Made by a program: the position numbers and the translations under genes. Of a stretch of 64,000 nucleotides of DNA, positions 15,869 through 23,891 are shown in pieces. Under the pieces are notes generated by a model that saw only the letters and a program-made list of their open reading frames with translations, was not told where the DNA came from and searched no databases. This DNA is from Pseudomonas chlororaphis. Its GTDB lineage: Bacteria; Pseudomonadota; Gammaproteobacteria; Pseudomonadales; Pseudomonadaceae. Position 1 is the stretch's first letter. Every line of letters starts with the position of its first letter. The stretch is from assembly GCF_001921865.1 (NCBI RefSeq), contig NZ_MSCT01000020.1, forward strand, positions 558,001-622,000. The letters run 5' to 3'.

Positions 15869-17779
15869 CTACAACTTGGCCTGCCGCACCCCGCCGCTCC
15901 GGGATTTGGCCATGGCCGCCAGGCGCACCGCGACGTTCGCCGCGCCATACCCGGCATAGCCGTTCTTGCGCTGGATGATCTCGAAGAAGAAGCGCCCCTC
16001 GAACGGCTCGGTGTAGACGTGGAACAGCTCGCCGCCTTGGGCGTCGCGATCGTAGAGCACATTGAAGTAGGCCAGCTCGCTGAGGAATTCGTCGTCGAAA
16101 TCGAAGCGCGCCGCCAGGTCGTCGTAGTAGTTGAGCGGGATGTCCAGCAGCGGCACGCCCGCCTCCTTGGCCCGGCTGACTTCGGCGAAGATGTCCGCGC
16201 AATCGAAGGCTATATGGTGCACGCCCGAACCGCCGTAGCTGGACAGCGCATGGGAGATCGCGGTCTTGCGGTTTTCGGAAATGTTCAGCGGCAGGCGGAT
16301 GCTGCTGCACCGGCTGCGCAGCGCCCGGCTCTTCACCAGGCCGTAGGGGTCGGGCAGCACCACTTCGTCGTCGGCGGTGAAATCCAGCAGGCTCTTGTAG
16401 AACAGCACCCAGCTGTCGAGGTTGTCGGCCGGCAACGCCATGGCCATGTGGTCGATGCGTTGCAGGCCGCCCTTGGCCACCGCCCCGGGGAGCATATGGA
16501 AGTCGGTGTCGTACAGGTGCTGGCCGCCCTGCTCCTGGTCCACCAGGTAGATCAGGCTGCCGTCGAGCTCGCGCACCGCGGCCAGCTCCAGCTCGTTGGG
16601 CCCCACCAGCCCGCGATACGGCTGGCCCTTGTAGGCCACCGCGCGCTCCAGCGCCTTGGCGCTGTCCTTGACCCGGATCGCCGTGGCGCACACCGAGGGG
16701 CCGTGGGCCTCGAAGAAGCTGTGGGCGAAGGAGTACGGCTCGGCGTTGAGGATCAGGTTGATATCGCCCTGGCGCATCAGGCTGACGTTCTTCGAGCGAT
16801 GCTGGCCGGCCCTGACAAACCCCAGGCGCTCCAGCCAGCCGCCGAGCTTGGCCCCCGATGCATCGTCCACGGCGAACTCGAGAAACTCGGTGCCGCCGTA
16901 TTCGCTGGCCGGCGGCGGTGCGAACAGGGTGTCGATATTGGCCACCGGCGCGGCTTCCTGCGCCAGGCGCTCACGGGTCTTCTCTTCCAGGTACAGCAGC
17001 GAGCGCAGGCCGTCGGCGGCGTTGGCCCGCGGCGGCGCGGCGCGGAAACTGTCGTTGAAGATCTCCAGCGACAACGGCCCGCTGTAGCCGCTCTTGATGA
17101 TCGGCGCGAGGAACCCCGGCAAGTCGAAATCGCCCTGCCCCGGGAAGCAGCGGAAATGCCGGCTCCACTCCAGCACGTCCATGGCCAGGATCGGCGCGTC
17201 GGCCATCTGCACGAAGAAGATCTTGTCCCCGGGGATCTCGGCGATCGCGCTCGGGTCGCCCTTGAGCGACAGGGTATGGAAGCTGTCGAGCAGCACGCCC
17301 AGGCTCGGGTGGTCGGCGGCGCGGACGATGTCCCAGACCTGTTGATAAGTATTCACGTGCCGGCCCCAGGCCAGGGCTTCGTAGCCGATGCGCAGGCCGC
17401 GACGGCCGGCGCGTTCGGCCAGCAGGCGCAGGTCGTCCACCAGGATCTGCCGGTCGCCGAGGCTGTCGGCCGCGGCGTTGCTGCACACCAGCACCAGGTC
17501 GGTGCCCAGTTCCTGCATCAGGTCGAACTTGCGCTCGGCGCGTTCCAGGTTGCGTTGCAGGCGGTCGCGGCGACAGCCTTCGAAATCGCGAAAGGGCTGG
17601 AACAGGGTGATGGCGATGCCCAGGTCGGCGCACATCTGCCGCACTTCACGTGGGCTGCCGTCGTAGTACAGCAAGTCGTTCTCGAAGATCTCCACGCCGT
17701 CGAAACCGGCGGCGGCAATGGCTTCGAGCTTTTCCGGCAGGGTGCCGCTCAAGGAGACGGTGGCAATGGAACGCTGCAT
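15869..17779 (-). CDS. quiC: 3-dehydroshikimate dehydratase fused to an HPPD-like domain
   Basis: This 636-residue enzyme aromatises 3-dehydroshikimate to protocatechuate. The N-terminal TIM barrel (1-280) carries the published QuiC1 metal and catalytic residues at exactly the same numbers: Glu134 (IGYEALAWG), Asp165 and His168 (VLLDSFHTL), Gln191 (FFVQMADAP), Glu239 (LSLEIFND). Residues 295-636 form a vicinal-oxygen-chelate domain like 4-hydroxyphenylpyruvate dioxygenase, with the triad RIDHMAM, GVHHIAFDC and FFFEIIQR apparently intact. The substrate of this second domain is not obvious. Operator-like words lie about 98-128 bp upstream. The gene is divergent from an MFS importer. Confidence 0.94.
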   Translation of the reverse strand: MQRSIATVSLSGTLPEKLEAIAAAGFDGVEIFENDLLYYDGSPREVRQMCADLGIAITLFQPFRDFEGCRRDRLQRNLERAERKFDLMQELGTDLVLVCSNAAADSLGDRQILVDDLRLLAERAGRRGLRIGYEALAWGRHVNTYQQVWDIVRAADHPSLGVLLDSFHTLSLKGDPSAIAEIPGDKIFFVQMADAPILAMDVLEWSRHFRCFPGQGDFDLPGFLAPIIKSGYSGPLSLEIFNDSFRAAPPRANAADGLRSLLYLEEKTRERLAQEAAPVANIDTLFAPPPASEYGGTEFLEFAVDDASGAKLGGWLERLGFVRAGQHRSKNVSLMRQGDINLILNAEPYSFAHSFFEAHGPSVCATAIRVKDSAKALERAVAYKGQPYRGLVGPNELELAAVRELDGSLIYLVDQEQGGQHLYDTDFHMLPGAVAKGGLQRIDHMAMALPADNLDSWVLFYKSLLDFTADDEVVLPDPYGLVKSRALRSRCSSIRLPLNISENRKTAISHALSSYGGSGVHHIAFDCADIFAEVSRAKEAGVPLLDIPLNYYDDLAARFDFDDEFLSELAYFNVLYDRDAQGGELFHVYTEPFEGRFFFEIIQRKNGYAGYGAANVAVRLAAMAKSRSGGVRQAKL

Positions 17780-17876
17780 GTTTCAACTCCCGGTAACGAC
17801 GGCGGGTCGGGGACGATTTTTATAGGATGGGCGGATTATTCAGCCGGCCCTGGCAGGCAGCAATCTAAAGTGTACG

Positions 17877-17887
17877 AACCAGTTAGT
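17877..17887 (+). promoter_or_regulatory. Shared word AACCAGTTAGT (quiC side)
   Basis: This is identical to 13658-13668 upstream of aroQ. Here the surrounding bases TACGAACCAGTTAGTT form the dyad ACNAAC-NN-GTTNGT, the shape of a TetR-family operator. It lies 98-108 bp upstream of the quiC start codon. Confidence 0.5.
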
Positions 17888-17892
17888 TTTCC

Positions 17893-17907
17893 GTTCGATT
17901 ATCGAAC
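17893..17907 (+). promoter_or_regulatory. Palindromic operator word GTTCGATTATCGAAC (quiC side)
   Basis: This is an exact copy of the 15-bp palindrome at 13604-13618, here 5 bp from the AACCAGTTAGT word. It lies 114-128 bp upstream of the quiC ATG; the aroQ copy begins at the same 114 bp from its own ATG. Confidence 0.6.
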
Positions 17908-18318
17908 AAAATGGCGGTTGGCGAATTGACGATTTTTCGTCCGCTGCGCACCATCGACAGCACATTGAGCCGTCACCGAACCGGCGGCCTCAATCGCCCA
18001 AGACCCAGAACACACCATAAAAATTTCAAAAATCGGGTACACCCTCATGCTTGCACTCAACGCCACACGCTTCTGCCTGGACCTGCGGCTCGCGCCACGC
18101 CACGCCTCCAACAGCCACCTTCAGACGGACACGCCAAGGCCCCTGGGCTGAACCGTGCTTGCACGCTGACCCGGCCGCTTTCGACCCCCGCGCCCGCTGC
18201 GCGTCGACGAAAGCCTCAGCCGATCGATCATCGGGCTCACGCGGCCCGTCCGCACCGCCGACGATCGATCACGCGCCCTTGAGTCCCGACGAGTCGTCCC
18301 TCGTCAGTCATTGAACGG

Positions 18319-19665
18319 ATGGCACACATGATTCCTTCTCAAAGCTCTCGCATGGCCCCGAACCTGGGCACCGCCTCCGCCGGCATCGGCGACAAGATCC
18401 GCGGCGCCATGGCGGTCGGCAAGACCCGCTGGGGCATGCTCGCCCTGGTGTTCTTCGCCACCACCCTGAACTACATCGACCGCGCCGCCCTGGGCGTGAT
18501 GCAGCCGATCCTGGCCAAGGAAATGAGCTGGACGGCGATGGACTACGCCAATATCAACTTCTGGTTCCAGGTCGGCTACGCCGTCGGTTTCGTGCTGCAA
18601 GGGCGGCTGATCGACAAGGTCGGCGTCAAGCGCGTGTTCTTCTTCGCGGTGCTGCTGTGGAGCCTGGCCACCGGCGCCCACGGCCTGGCCACTTCGGCCG
18701 CGGGCTTCATGGTCTGTCGTTTCATCCTCGGGCTGACCGAAGCCGCCAACTACCCGGCCTGCGTGAAGACCACGCGCCTGTGGTTCCCGGCCGGCGAACG
18801 CGCGGTGGCCACCGGCATCTTCAACGCCGGGACCAACGTCGGCGCGATGTTCACGCCCATGCTTCTACCGCTGATCCTGCATGCCTGGGGCTGGCAGGCG
18901 GCGTTCCTGTGCATGGCCGCGCTGGGCGGCATCTGGCTGCTGTTCTGGGGCCTGAAGTACTTCAACCCGGAAGATCACCCGTCAGTCAAACCGTCGGAAC
19001 TCGAATACATCCAGCAGGAAGTCGAACCGGAACAGACCCGCGTGCCCTTCTCGCGCATCCTGCGCATGCGCGGCACCTGGGCTTTCGCCCTGGCCTACTC
19101 GATCACCGCGCCAGTGTTCTGGTTCTACCTGTACTGGCTGCCGCCGTTCCTCAACCAGCAGTACAACCTGGGCATCAACGTCACGCAGATGGGCATCCCG
19201 CTGATCATCATTTACCTGACCGCCGACTTCGGCAGCGTCGGCGGCGGCATCCTCTCCTCGTTCCTGATCGGCCGCGGGGTCAACCCGATCAAGGCACGGC
19301 TGATGTCGATGCTGCTGTTCGCCTGCTGCATCGTCGGCGTGGTCATGGCCGCCGGTGCCAGCAACCTGTGGCTGGCGGTGTTCGCCATTTCCCTGGCCAT
19401 CGGCGCGCACCAGGCCTGGACCGCGAATATCTGGAGCCTGGTGATGGACTACACGCCCAAGCACATGATGAGCACGGTGTTCGGTTTCGGCGGCATGTGC
19501 GCGGCCATCGGCGGCATGTTCATGACCCAGCTGGTGGGCCATATCCTGACCGTCACTCACAACAACTACACCCTGCTGTTCACCCTGATCCCGGCGATGT
19601 ACTTCATTGCCCTGACCTGGATGTACTTCATGGCCCCGCGCAAGATCCCGAAAATCGAAGACTGA
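18319..19665 (+). CDS. MFS transporter (ACS-type), probable quinate/shikimate importer
   Basis: This 448-residue inner-membrane symporter of the anion:cation symporter family has 12 predicted helices. The family opening TRWGMLALVFFATTLNYIDR and the loop AANYPACVKTTRLWFPAGER are typical of organic-acid importers. The start is uncertain among ATGs at 18319, 18328 and 18352; only a weak GAACGG lies nearby. Divergence from quiC suggests uptake of quinate, shikimate, dehydroshikimate or a close relative. A terminator follows directly. Confidence 0.88.
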   Translation: MAHMIPSQSSRMAPNLGTASAGIGDKIRGAMAVGKTRWGMLALVFFATTLNYIDRAALGVMQPILAKEMSWTAMDYANINFWFQVGYAVGFVLQGRLIDKVGVKRVFFFAVLLWSLATGAHGLATSAAGFMVCRFILGLTEAANYPACVKTTRLWFPAGERAVATGIFNAGTNVGAMFTPMLLPLILHAWGWQAAFLCMAALGGIWLLFWGLKYFNPEDHPSVKPSELEYIQQEVEPEQTRVPFSRILRMRGTWAFALAYSITAPVFWFYLYWLPPFLNQQYNLGINVTQMGIPLIIIYLTADFGSVGGGILSSFLIGRGVNPIKARLMSMLLFACCIVGVVMAAGASNLWLAVFAISLAIGAHQAWTANIWSLVMDYTPKHMMSTVFGFGGMCAAIGGMFMTQLVGHILTVTHNNYTLLFTLIPAMYFIALTWMYFMAPRKIPKIED

Positions 19666-19677
19666 CGCTGACCTCTC

Positions 19678-19706
19678 GCAGGCCCGGTTCCGGGCCTGCT
19701 TTTTTG
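19678..19706 (+). terminator. Terminator after the MFS gene
   Basis: The stem GCAGGCCCGG / CCGGGCCTGC with a minimal loop is followed by six T residues, 12 bp after the stop codon. This is a textbook intrinsic terminator for the plus-strand importer. Confidence 0.9.
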
Positions 19707-19719
19707 TGCCTCTCCTCAT

Positions 19720-20598
19720 TCAACCCCACCGCTGTTGCCAGGCAGCCGCCAGGCCGCTGAGGCAGATCACCGCGATGCCCAGTTGGGTGATCGGCTGTGG
19801 CGCATGGTCGAACAACAGCCAGCCCAACAACCCGGCGAAGACGATCTGGCAATAACCGAAAGGGGCCAGCAGGGCCGGCGCGGCGTGACGGAAGGCCTGG
19901 GTCAGGAACAGGTGGGCGGTCATCCCGCAGGCCCCCAGCGCCAGCATCAGCACCCCATGGAAAACGCTCGGCAACTGCCAGCAGAACGGCACCAGAGCGC
20001 TCATCGCCAGGGTGTTGCACAGGCCGGCGAAGAAATTGCTGGTGCTCGGGCTGTCGTGTTCCGCGAGCTTGCGGGTCAGCAATTGGTAGAAGCAGAAAAA
20101 CAGCGCCGAGCACAACGGCAGCAGCACCGCCGGGGTGAACAGCTCGCCGCCCGGATGAACGATGATCAGCACCCCGATAAAGCCGCAGATGACCGCCAGC
20201 CACTGGCCGCGACTGACCCGCTCGCCCAGCAGCGGCACCGACAGCGCGGTGACCAGCACCGGCGCGAGAAAGTTGACCGCGGTGGCTTCGGCCAGCGGAA
20301 TGAACAGCAACGCCGAGGTGAACAGCAAGCTGGTGCTGAGCAGGCACAGGGCCCGCACCACCTGCAACAACGGCCGCCGGCTGCGCAACACCCGCAGCCC
20401 CGATTGCGGGAGGAAGATCCCGGCCATCAGCAAGGTATGGATCAAGTAGCGGGCCCAGACCACCATCACCACCGGATAGAACCCCGAGAGGTATTTCGAC
20501 AGGGCATCGTGACTGGCGAACAGAAAAGTCGCCACGACGATCAGGAGGATGCCCTTGAAGGGCTGGTTGACACCGGAAAGGGGCGTGCCGTGGGTCAT
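19720..20598 (-). CDS. EamA/DMT-family permease
   Basis: This 292-residue membrane protein has about ten helices in two homologous EamA halves. It begins PFKGILLIVVATFLFASHDA, and the motif LAEATAVNFLAPVLVTALSV is typical of S-adenosylmethionine/metabolite exporters of the RhaT/EamA clan. It converges on the MFS gene and shares no operon with the catabolic genes on either side (a REP doublet separates it from the next). Substrate and direction of transport cannot be inferred. Confidence 0.86.
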   Translation of the reverse strand: MTHGTPLSGVNQPFKGILLIVVATFLFASHDALSKYLSGFYPVVMVVWARYLIHTLLMAGIFLPQSGLRVLRSRRPLLQVVRALCLLSTSLLFTSALLFIPLAEATAVNFLAPVLVTALSVPLLGERVSRGQWLAVICGFIGVLIIVHPGGELFTPAVLLPLCSALFFCFYQLLTRKLAEHDSPSTSNFFAGLCNTLAMSALVPFCWQLPSVFHGVLMLALGACGMTAHLFLTQAFRHAAPALLAPFGYCQIVFAGLLGWLLFDHAPQPITQLGIAVICLSGLAAAWQQRWG

Positions 20599-20640
20599 CC
20601 GCGAGCTCTCTCAAGATAGGTTTGGGGTGTAGAAACAGCT

Positions 20641-20702
20641 TCGCGAGCAAGCCTCGCTCCTACAGACGCTGTGTTTTCTGTAGGAGCGAGGCTTGCCCGC
20701 GA
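20641..20702. repeat. REP doublet
   Basis: The inverted pair TCGCGAGCAAGCCTCGCTCC and its counterpart ending GGCTTGCCCGCGA are separated by a 14-bp spacer (20665-20678). It lies between the DMT permease start and the end of the sugar-isomerase-like gene. Confidence 0.85.
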
Positions 20703-20723
20703 AAGGGCCGCACAGGCCATCCG

Positions 20724-21539
20724 CTACAGCCGGGCCAACAACGCCCGGGTCGTGTCCAGCGCCATCCGCGCCCGCTCCAGGGCGCTGACGCCCTGTTCGA
20801 GCAACCGCACCGTGGGCACCTCCAGGCTCAGCGGCAGGTTGGCCGGCAGGCACGCCAGCAACCCCGCCAGGTCGCAATCGCCCTCCCCGGGGAAACGCCG
20901 CTCGTTGCGGGCCTGGCGCAGGATCTCCTGCATATCGTCCGGGCGCGGGCCGGCGACATCGCACAGCTGGGCATAACGCAGCCGCGACGGCGCGACGGAG
21001 GCCAGATCCTCCAGGCGCGACGCCGAGCGGTCGAAGTGGAAGGCATCCACCAGTACCGCGGCATTCTCGCGGCCGGCGTTCTCCACCACCCGCAGCGCCT
21101 GCCGCAGGTCCCGCGCATCGGTCCAGGGCATGAACTCCAGGTTCGGGTGCAGGCCATAGAGCGCCGCCAGGTCGCAAAGCTCGGCAAAACGCTCGGTCAT
21201 GCGCCCCTCGTCGGGGTCGTTGCCAGCCACCAGCAGCTCGCTGGCGCCGAACTCGGCGCCGACCGCCAGCAAGGCTTCGAAATCCGCCACCCGGGTCTGC
21301 GGCTTGAGCCGCAGGATCTCCACGTCCAGCACCCGCACCCCGGTGTCGCGCAGGCGGTCCAGGGTCTGCCGGCGCAGAGCGGCGTCGGCCACCAGGGCGA
21401 AGTGATGTTCCTGCGCCGTCGCCGGCTCCAGGCGCAAACCGACATGGCTGTAACCGGCGCGGGCGGCGACCTCGACCATCTGCGGCGGCGAAACTTCCAG
21501 CACCGTGAGGCTGGCCAGGGACAGGATGCGTTCGCTCAT
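20724..21539 (-). CDS. Single-domain sugar-phosphate-isomerase-like enzyme, QuiC paralogue
   Basis: This 271-residue TIM-barrel protein of the xylose-isomerase-like family (AP endonuclease 2 fold) starts at 21539. Its active-site residues line up one-to-one with the dehydratase half of QuiC: Glu135 (NLEFMPW), Asp165 and His168 (VLVDAFHFD), Gln191 (YAQLCDVAG) and Glu240 (LSLEVPT). A loop FPGEGDCDL matches QuiC FPGQGDFDL. It lacks the HPPD-like half. It is coupled to the Gfo/Idh gene by an ATGA overlap, so it probably handles the oxidised product. A dehydratase or epimerase acting on a cyclic keto-acid or keto-polyol is the likeliest role; the substrate is unknown. Confidence 0.85.
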   Translation of the reverse strand: MSERILSLASLTVLEVSPPQMVEVAARAGYSHVGLRLEPATAQEHHFALVADAALRRQTLDRLRDTGVRVLDVEILRLKPQTRVADFEALLAVGAEFGASELLVAGNDPDEGRMTERFAELCDLAALYGLHPNLEFMPWTDARDLRQALRVVENAGRENAAVLVDAFHFDRSASRLEDLASVAPSRLRYAQLCDVAGPRPDDMQEILRQARNERRFPGEGDCDLAGLLACLPANLPLSLEVPTVRLLEQGVSALERARMALDTTRALLARL

Positions 21540-22597
21540 GCGCATGCCTCGACCGGGGCCGGGGCACAGGCCCGACCGGTTTCGGCCGCTTCGCGGATCG
21601 CCTCGATCAGCGCCAGGGTCCGCGCCGCATCGGCCACGCTGACCAGCGGTTCGACCTCGCGCCGGGCCACTTTGACGAAATGCTGCAATTGCAGGCGCAG
21701 GGCCTCGCCGGCGCGGAAATCTTCCTCGACCGCCAGCAACGGCTGATGCCAGCCGGCGCCGGCCTCGGCGTACTGCCAGCGCTTGAGCTGGGGAATGCTC
21801 AAGGCGCCGCCGGTGCCAGCCAGCAAATAGCACGGCTGGTCGGCCTGGCGCGGATACACCGGGTTCTCGCCGGAGCCCAGCTCCCAACTCCAGGGCGCCG
21901 CCACGGCGTCGGAACCGGTCAGGCTGCCCAGGGCGCCGTTGGCGAATTGCAACAGCACGGCGGCGCAATCCTCGTTGGCGAACCCGCGCACCGTATTGCT
22001 GGTGATGGCCTGCACCTGACGCACTTCGCCGCACAGGTGCCGCAGCAGGTCGAGGTCGTGAATCAGGTTGGTCAGCAACATCCCGGCCCCGGGTTCACGG
22101 CGCCAAGGGATCTCGAAATAGTGGTCGGGCTTCTGCAACTGCCAGAGCGCGGTGACCGTGGTCAGCCGGCCCAAGGCCCCGCCCTGCACCAGTTCATGGG
22201 CGCGGACGATCAACGGGTTGTGCCGCCGGTGATGCCCCACCAGCACCGGCACCCCGCTGGCGTTCACCGCGGCGACCAGCTCGCGCGCTTCGTCCAGGTG
22301 CACGCCCACCGGTTTCTCCAGCAGCACCGGCACCCCGGCCGCCAGGCACTCCAGGGCACTACTGACGTGCTGGTTGTTGGGGTTGGCGACGATCGCCGCG
22401 TCGGGGCGAACCTCTTCGAACATCTGCCGCAGCTCTGAGTAATGCGGCACACCCCAGCCCGCGGCGATGGCCGCGGCTTGCGGGCCAGGATCGACCACCG
22501 CGCAAAGCCTGGCTTCAGGCAGGGTATTGAGATGCTGGTAATGCTGCTGGCCCATATTGCCGGCGCCGATCAAGGCAATGCGCAACGGTGCGTCCAA
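21536..22597 (-). CDS. Gfo/Idh/MocA-family oxidoreductase
   Basis: This 353-residue NAD(P)-dependent dehydrogenase has the N-terminal Rossmann motif ALIGAGNMGQQHYQHLNTLP, the conserved VLLEKPVGVHLDEA (catalytic Lys in EKP), and a C-terminal GFO_IDH_MocA_C-like domain. Members oxidise hydroxyls of sugars or inositols and related cyclitols. It is the first gene of a two-gene operon with the QuiC-like enzyme. A GAA-N5-TTC dyad lies about 43 bp upstream, similar to the one before the flavoprotein gene, which suggests IclR control of both. Confidence 0.87.
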   Translation of the reverse strand: MDAPLRIALIGAGNMGQQHYQHLNTLPEARLCAVVDPGPQAAAIAAGWGVPHYSELRQMFEEVRPDAAIVANPNNQHVSSALECLAAGVPVLLEKPVGVHLDEARELVAAVNASGVPVLVGHHRRHNPLIVRAHELVQGGALGRLTTVTALWQLQKPDHYFEIPWRREPGAGMLLTNLIHDLDLLRHLCGEVRQVQAITSNTVRGFANEDCAAVLLQFANGALGSLTGSDAVAAPWSWELGSGENPVYPRQADQPCYLLAGTGGALSIPQLKRWQYAEAGAGWHQPLLAVEEDFRAGEALRLQLQHFVKVARREVEPLVSVADAARTLALIEAIREAAETGRACAPAPVEACA

Positions 22598-22905
22598 GGC
22601 GAAGTCCTCTTGTGATTGTTATCGGAACTCGAATATTTAGAACTCAGTTCCACTTTCACACAAGAGCCAGGAAAAATAGTGTCCGATCAGCGAACAGCTT
22701 TCGAGAGAGAACGTCGTTGCCAACAGAAGCTCCGCAGGAGCCGCAAATCCACCACCGCGGCGTACCAGGCTGAACCCGATTACCCGGTCTACGGCCGCTG
22801 CGCGCCCGGGCGCAGCCTGCGGCAGCGGCTACAGAAAACGCGAAACCCTGTAGCCCCAGCGAGGCGGCGTTCGGCTCCGCAGGAGCCGCGGCGGCGTATC
22901 GGGCG
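22598..22905. other. Spacer between Gfo/Idh start and IclR end (308 bp)
   Basis: There is no gene. It contains the candidate operator (22640-22653) next to the Gfo/Idh start. Farther right is a degenerate copy of the CGCAGCCTGCGGCAGCGGCT repeat (22813-22832) with an inverted partner, a hairpin family seen at several other sites in this window. Confidence 0.65.
22640..22653. promoter_or_regulatory. Candidate IclR-type operator upstream of Gfo/Idh operon
   Basis: GAACTCAGTTCCA contains the dyad GAAC-TCA-GTTC. The same GAA-N5-TTCCA layout occurs at 23841-23853 before the flavoprotein gene. Its position 43 bp upstream of the start codon suits repressor action. Confidence 0.45.
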
Positions 22906-23682
22906 TCAGTTGAAGAGTTCGGAAGCTTGGCTGGCGGCCGAGAGTTCGTCGGCGAACTTCAGCAGCAGCGGCGCCAGTTCATGCAGACGTTCCAGCGGCA
23001 TGCGCGCGCTCGGGCCGGCGATGCTCAGCACCCCGACCACCCGACCGTCCACCGGGTGGCGCACCACCGCGGCCACCGCCGAGGTGCCCACCGCCGAGCT
23101 TTCCTCGACCCAGGCGTAACCCTGCTCCCGGGCCAGGCGCAGGCGTTCGAGCAGTTCGATGTTCGAGCGCGGCGCGTTCGGGCCAAGGTCCGCGGGGGTC
23201 TCCGCGCCCTGGCGCTCCACCAGCGACAAGGCCTCGGCATCGCTCAGGCAGGCCAGCCAGGCGTGCCCGGACGCGGTGTAGAACAGCGGCGCCTCGCGCC
23301 CCATGTCGGGGTCGTAGCGCAACCCGGAGCGGGCGCCCTGGGACTTGGCGATCCAGGTCTGGCGCTCGTCCTCGATCACCCCCAGGCGCACCAGCTCGCC
23401 GGTTTCCTGGGCCAGCCGGTCGAGCACCGGCTGGACGATGTCCGCGCCGCTGCTGGCAAGGTAGCGAAAGCCCATGGCCACCAGTTTGGTGGACAGGTGA
23501 TAACGCAGGCTGTCCGGGTTCTGCCGCACATAACCCAGGCGGATCAGCTCCGCCAACAGCCGGTGGGTGGCGCTTTTGGGGATGTCCAGCTGCTCGGCCA
23601 GGGTCTGCATCGGCAGGCCGCGCGGGTCGCTGGTAAGACTTTCCAGAACGCTGAAGACGCGTTCGATTTGACTGCCGGCCAT
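22906..23682 (-). CDS. IclR-family transcriptional regulator
   Basis: This 258-residue regulator has an N-terminal winged helix-turn-helix (residues 4-65: IERVFSVLESLTSDPRGLPM, then LAEQLDIPKSATHRLLAELI) and a C-terminal GAF-like effector domain (about 80-250: DIVQPVLDRLAQETGELVRL through SIAGPSARM). The start at 23682 is chosen because the family N-terminus begins there; the open frame extends upstream without similarity. It is flanked by the Gfo/Idh operon and the divergent flavoprotein gene, its probable targets. Confidence 0.9.
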   Translation of the reverse strand: MAGSQIERVFSVLESLTSDPRGLPMQTLAEQLDIPKSATHRLLAELIRLGYVRQNPDSLRYHLSTKLVAMGFRYLASSGADIVQPVLDRLAQETGELVRLGVIEDERQTWIAKSQGARSGLRYDPDMGREAPLFYTASGHAWLACLSDAEALSLVERQGAETPADLGPNAPRSNIELLERLRLAREQGYAWVEESSAVGTSAVAAVVRHPVDGRVVGVLSIAGPSARMPLERLHELAPLLLKFADELSAASQASELFN

Positions 23683-23751
23683 GGTCGGGTCCAGACGAAA
23701 TTTGGCCGATTCTAGAGGCAACCGGCGCAATGGGAAACACAACGCGGCCTC

Positions 23752-23766
23752 GTTCGATAACCGCCC
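23752..23766 (+). promoter_or_regulatory. Possible third PcaR-like site
   Basis: GTTCGATAACCGCCC resembles the 15-bp words at 13604 and 17893 and the PcaR consensus I recall (two mismatches to it). It lies in the intergenic region between the IclR and flavoprotein genes. A chance occurrence is possible. Confidence 0.3.
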
Positions 23767-23834
23767 ATAAAAACGTAGCCCGGGGGTCGATGATCGCCCC
23801 CTCGGCTTGCTGCGCTTTATTCGACTCCGTATAT

Positions 23835-23857
23835 TTTTTGGAATCAAGTTCCAAAAA
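23835..23857. promoter_or_regulatory. Perfect dyad upstream of flavoprotein gene
   Basis: TTTTTGGAA-TCAAG-TTCCAAAAA is a perfect 9-bp inverted repeat with a 5-bp spacer, 35-57 bp upstream of the flavoprotein ATG. Its core GGAA-N5-TTCC resembles the dyad before the Gfo/Idh operon. It is the best candidate for the IclR operator. Confidence 0.6.
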
Positions 23858-23891
23858 TAATAACCGTTCGTTTAGCGGAGTCACTTCTTCC

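Larger units (their letters stand above)
17780..18318. other. Divergent promoter region quiC / MFS importer (538 bp)
   Basis: This stretch holds no convincing gene. A plus-strand frame from 17911 to 18282 encodes an Arg/Pro-rich sequence typical of spurious reading. The quiC-proximal third carries the two shared operator words (17877-17887 and 17893-17907). The MFS-proximal part has the AT-rich patch CATAAAAATTTCAAAAATCG around 18018 and two ATCGAT-containing near-repeats around 18220-18270, but no promoter I can defend. Confidence 0.7.

Noticed and set aside
15758..17929. 723-codon plus-strand frame opposite quiC
   Set aside because: Antisense shadow of quiC, whose active-site residues are all identified; no ribosome site or recognisable domain.
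17911..18282. 123-codon frame in the quiC/MFS intergenic region
   Set aside because: Arg/Pro/His-rich composition, no ribosome site, occupies the divergent promoter region.
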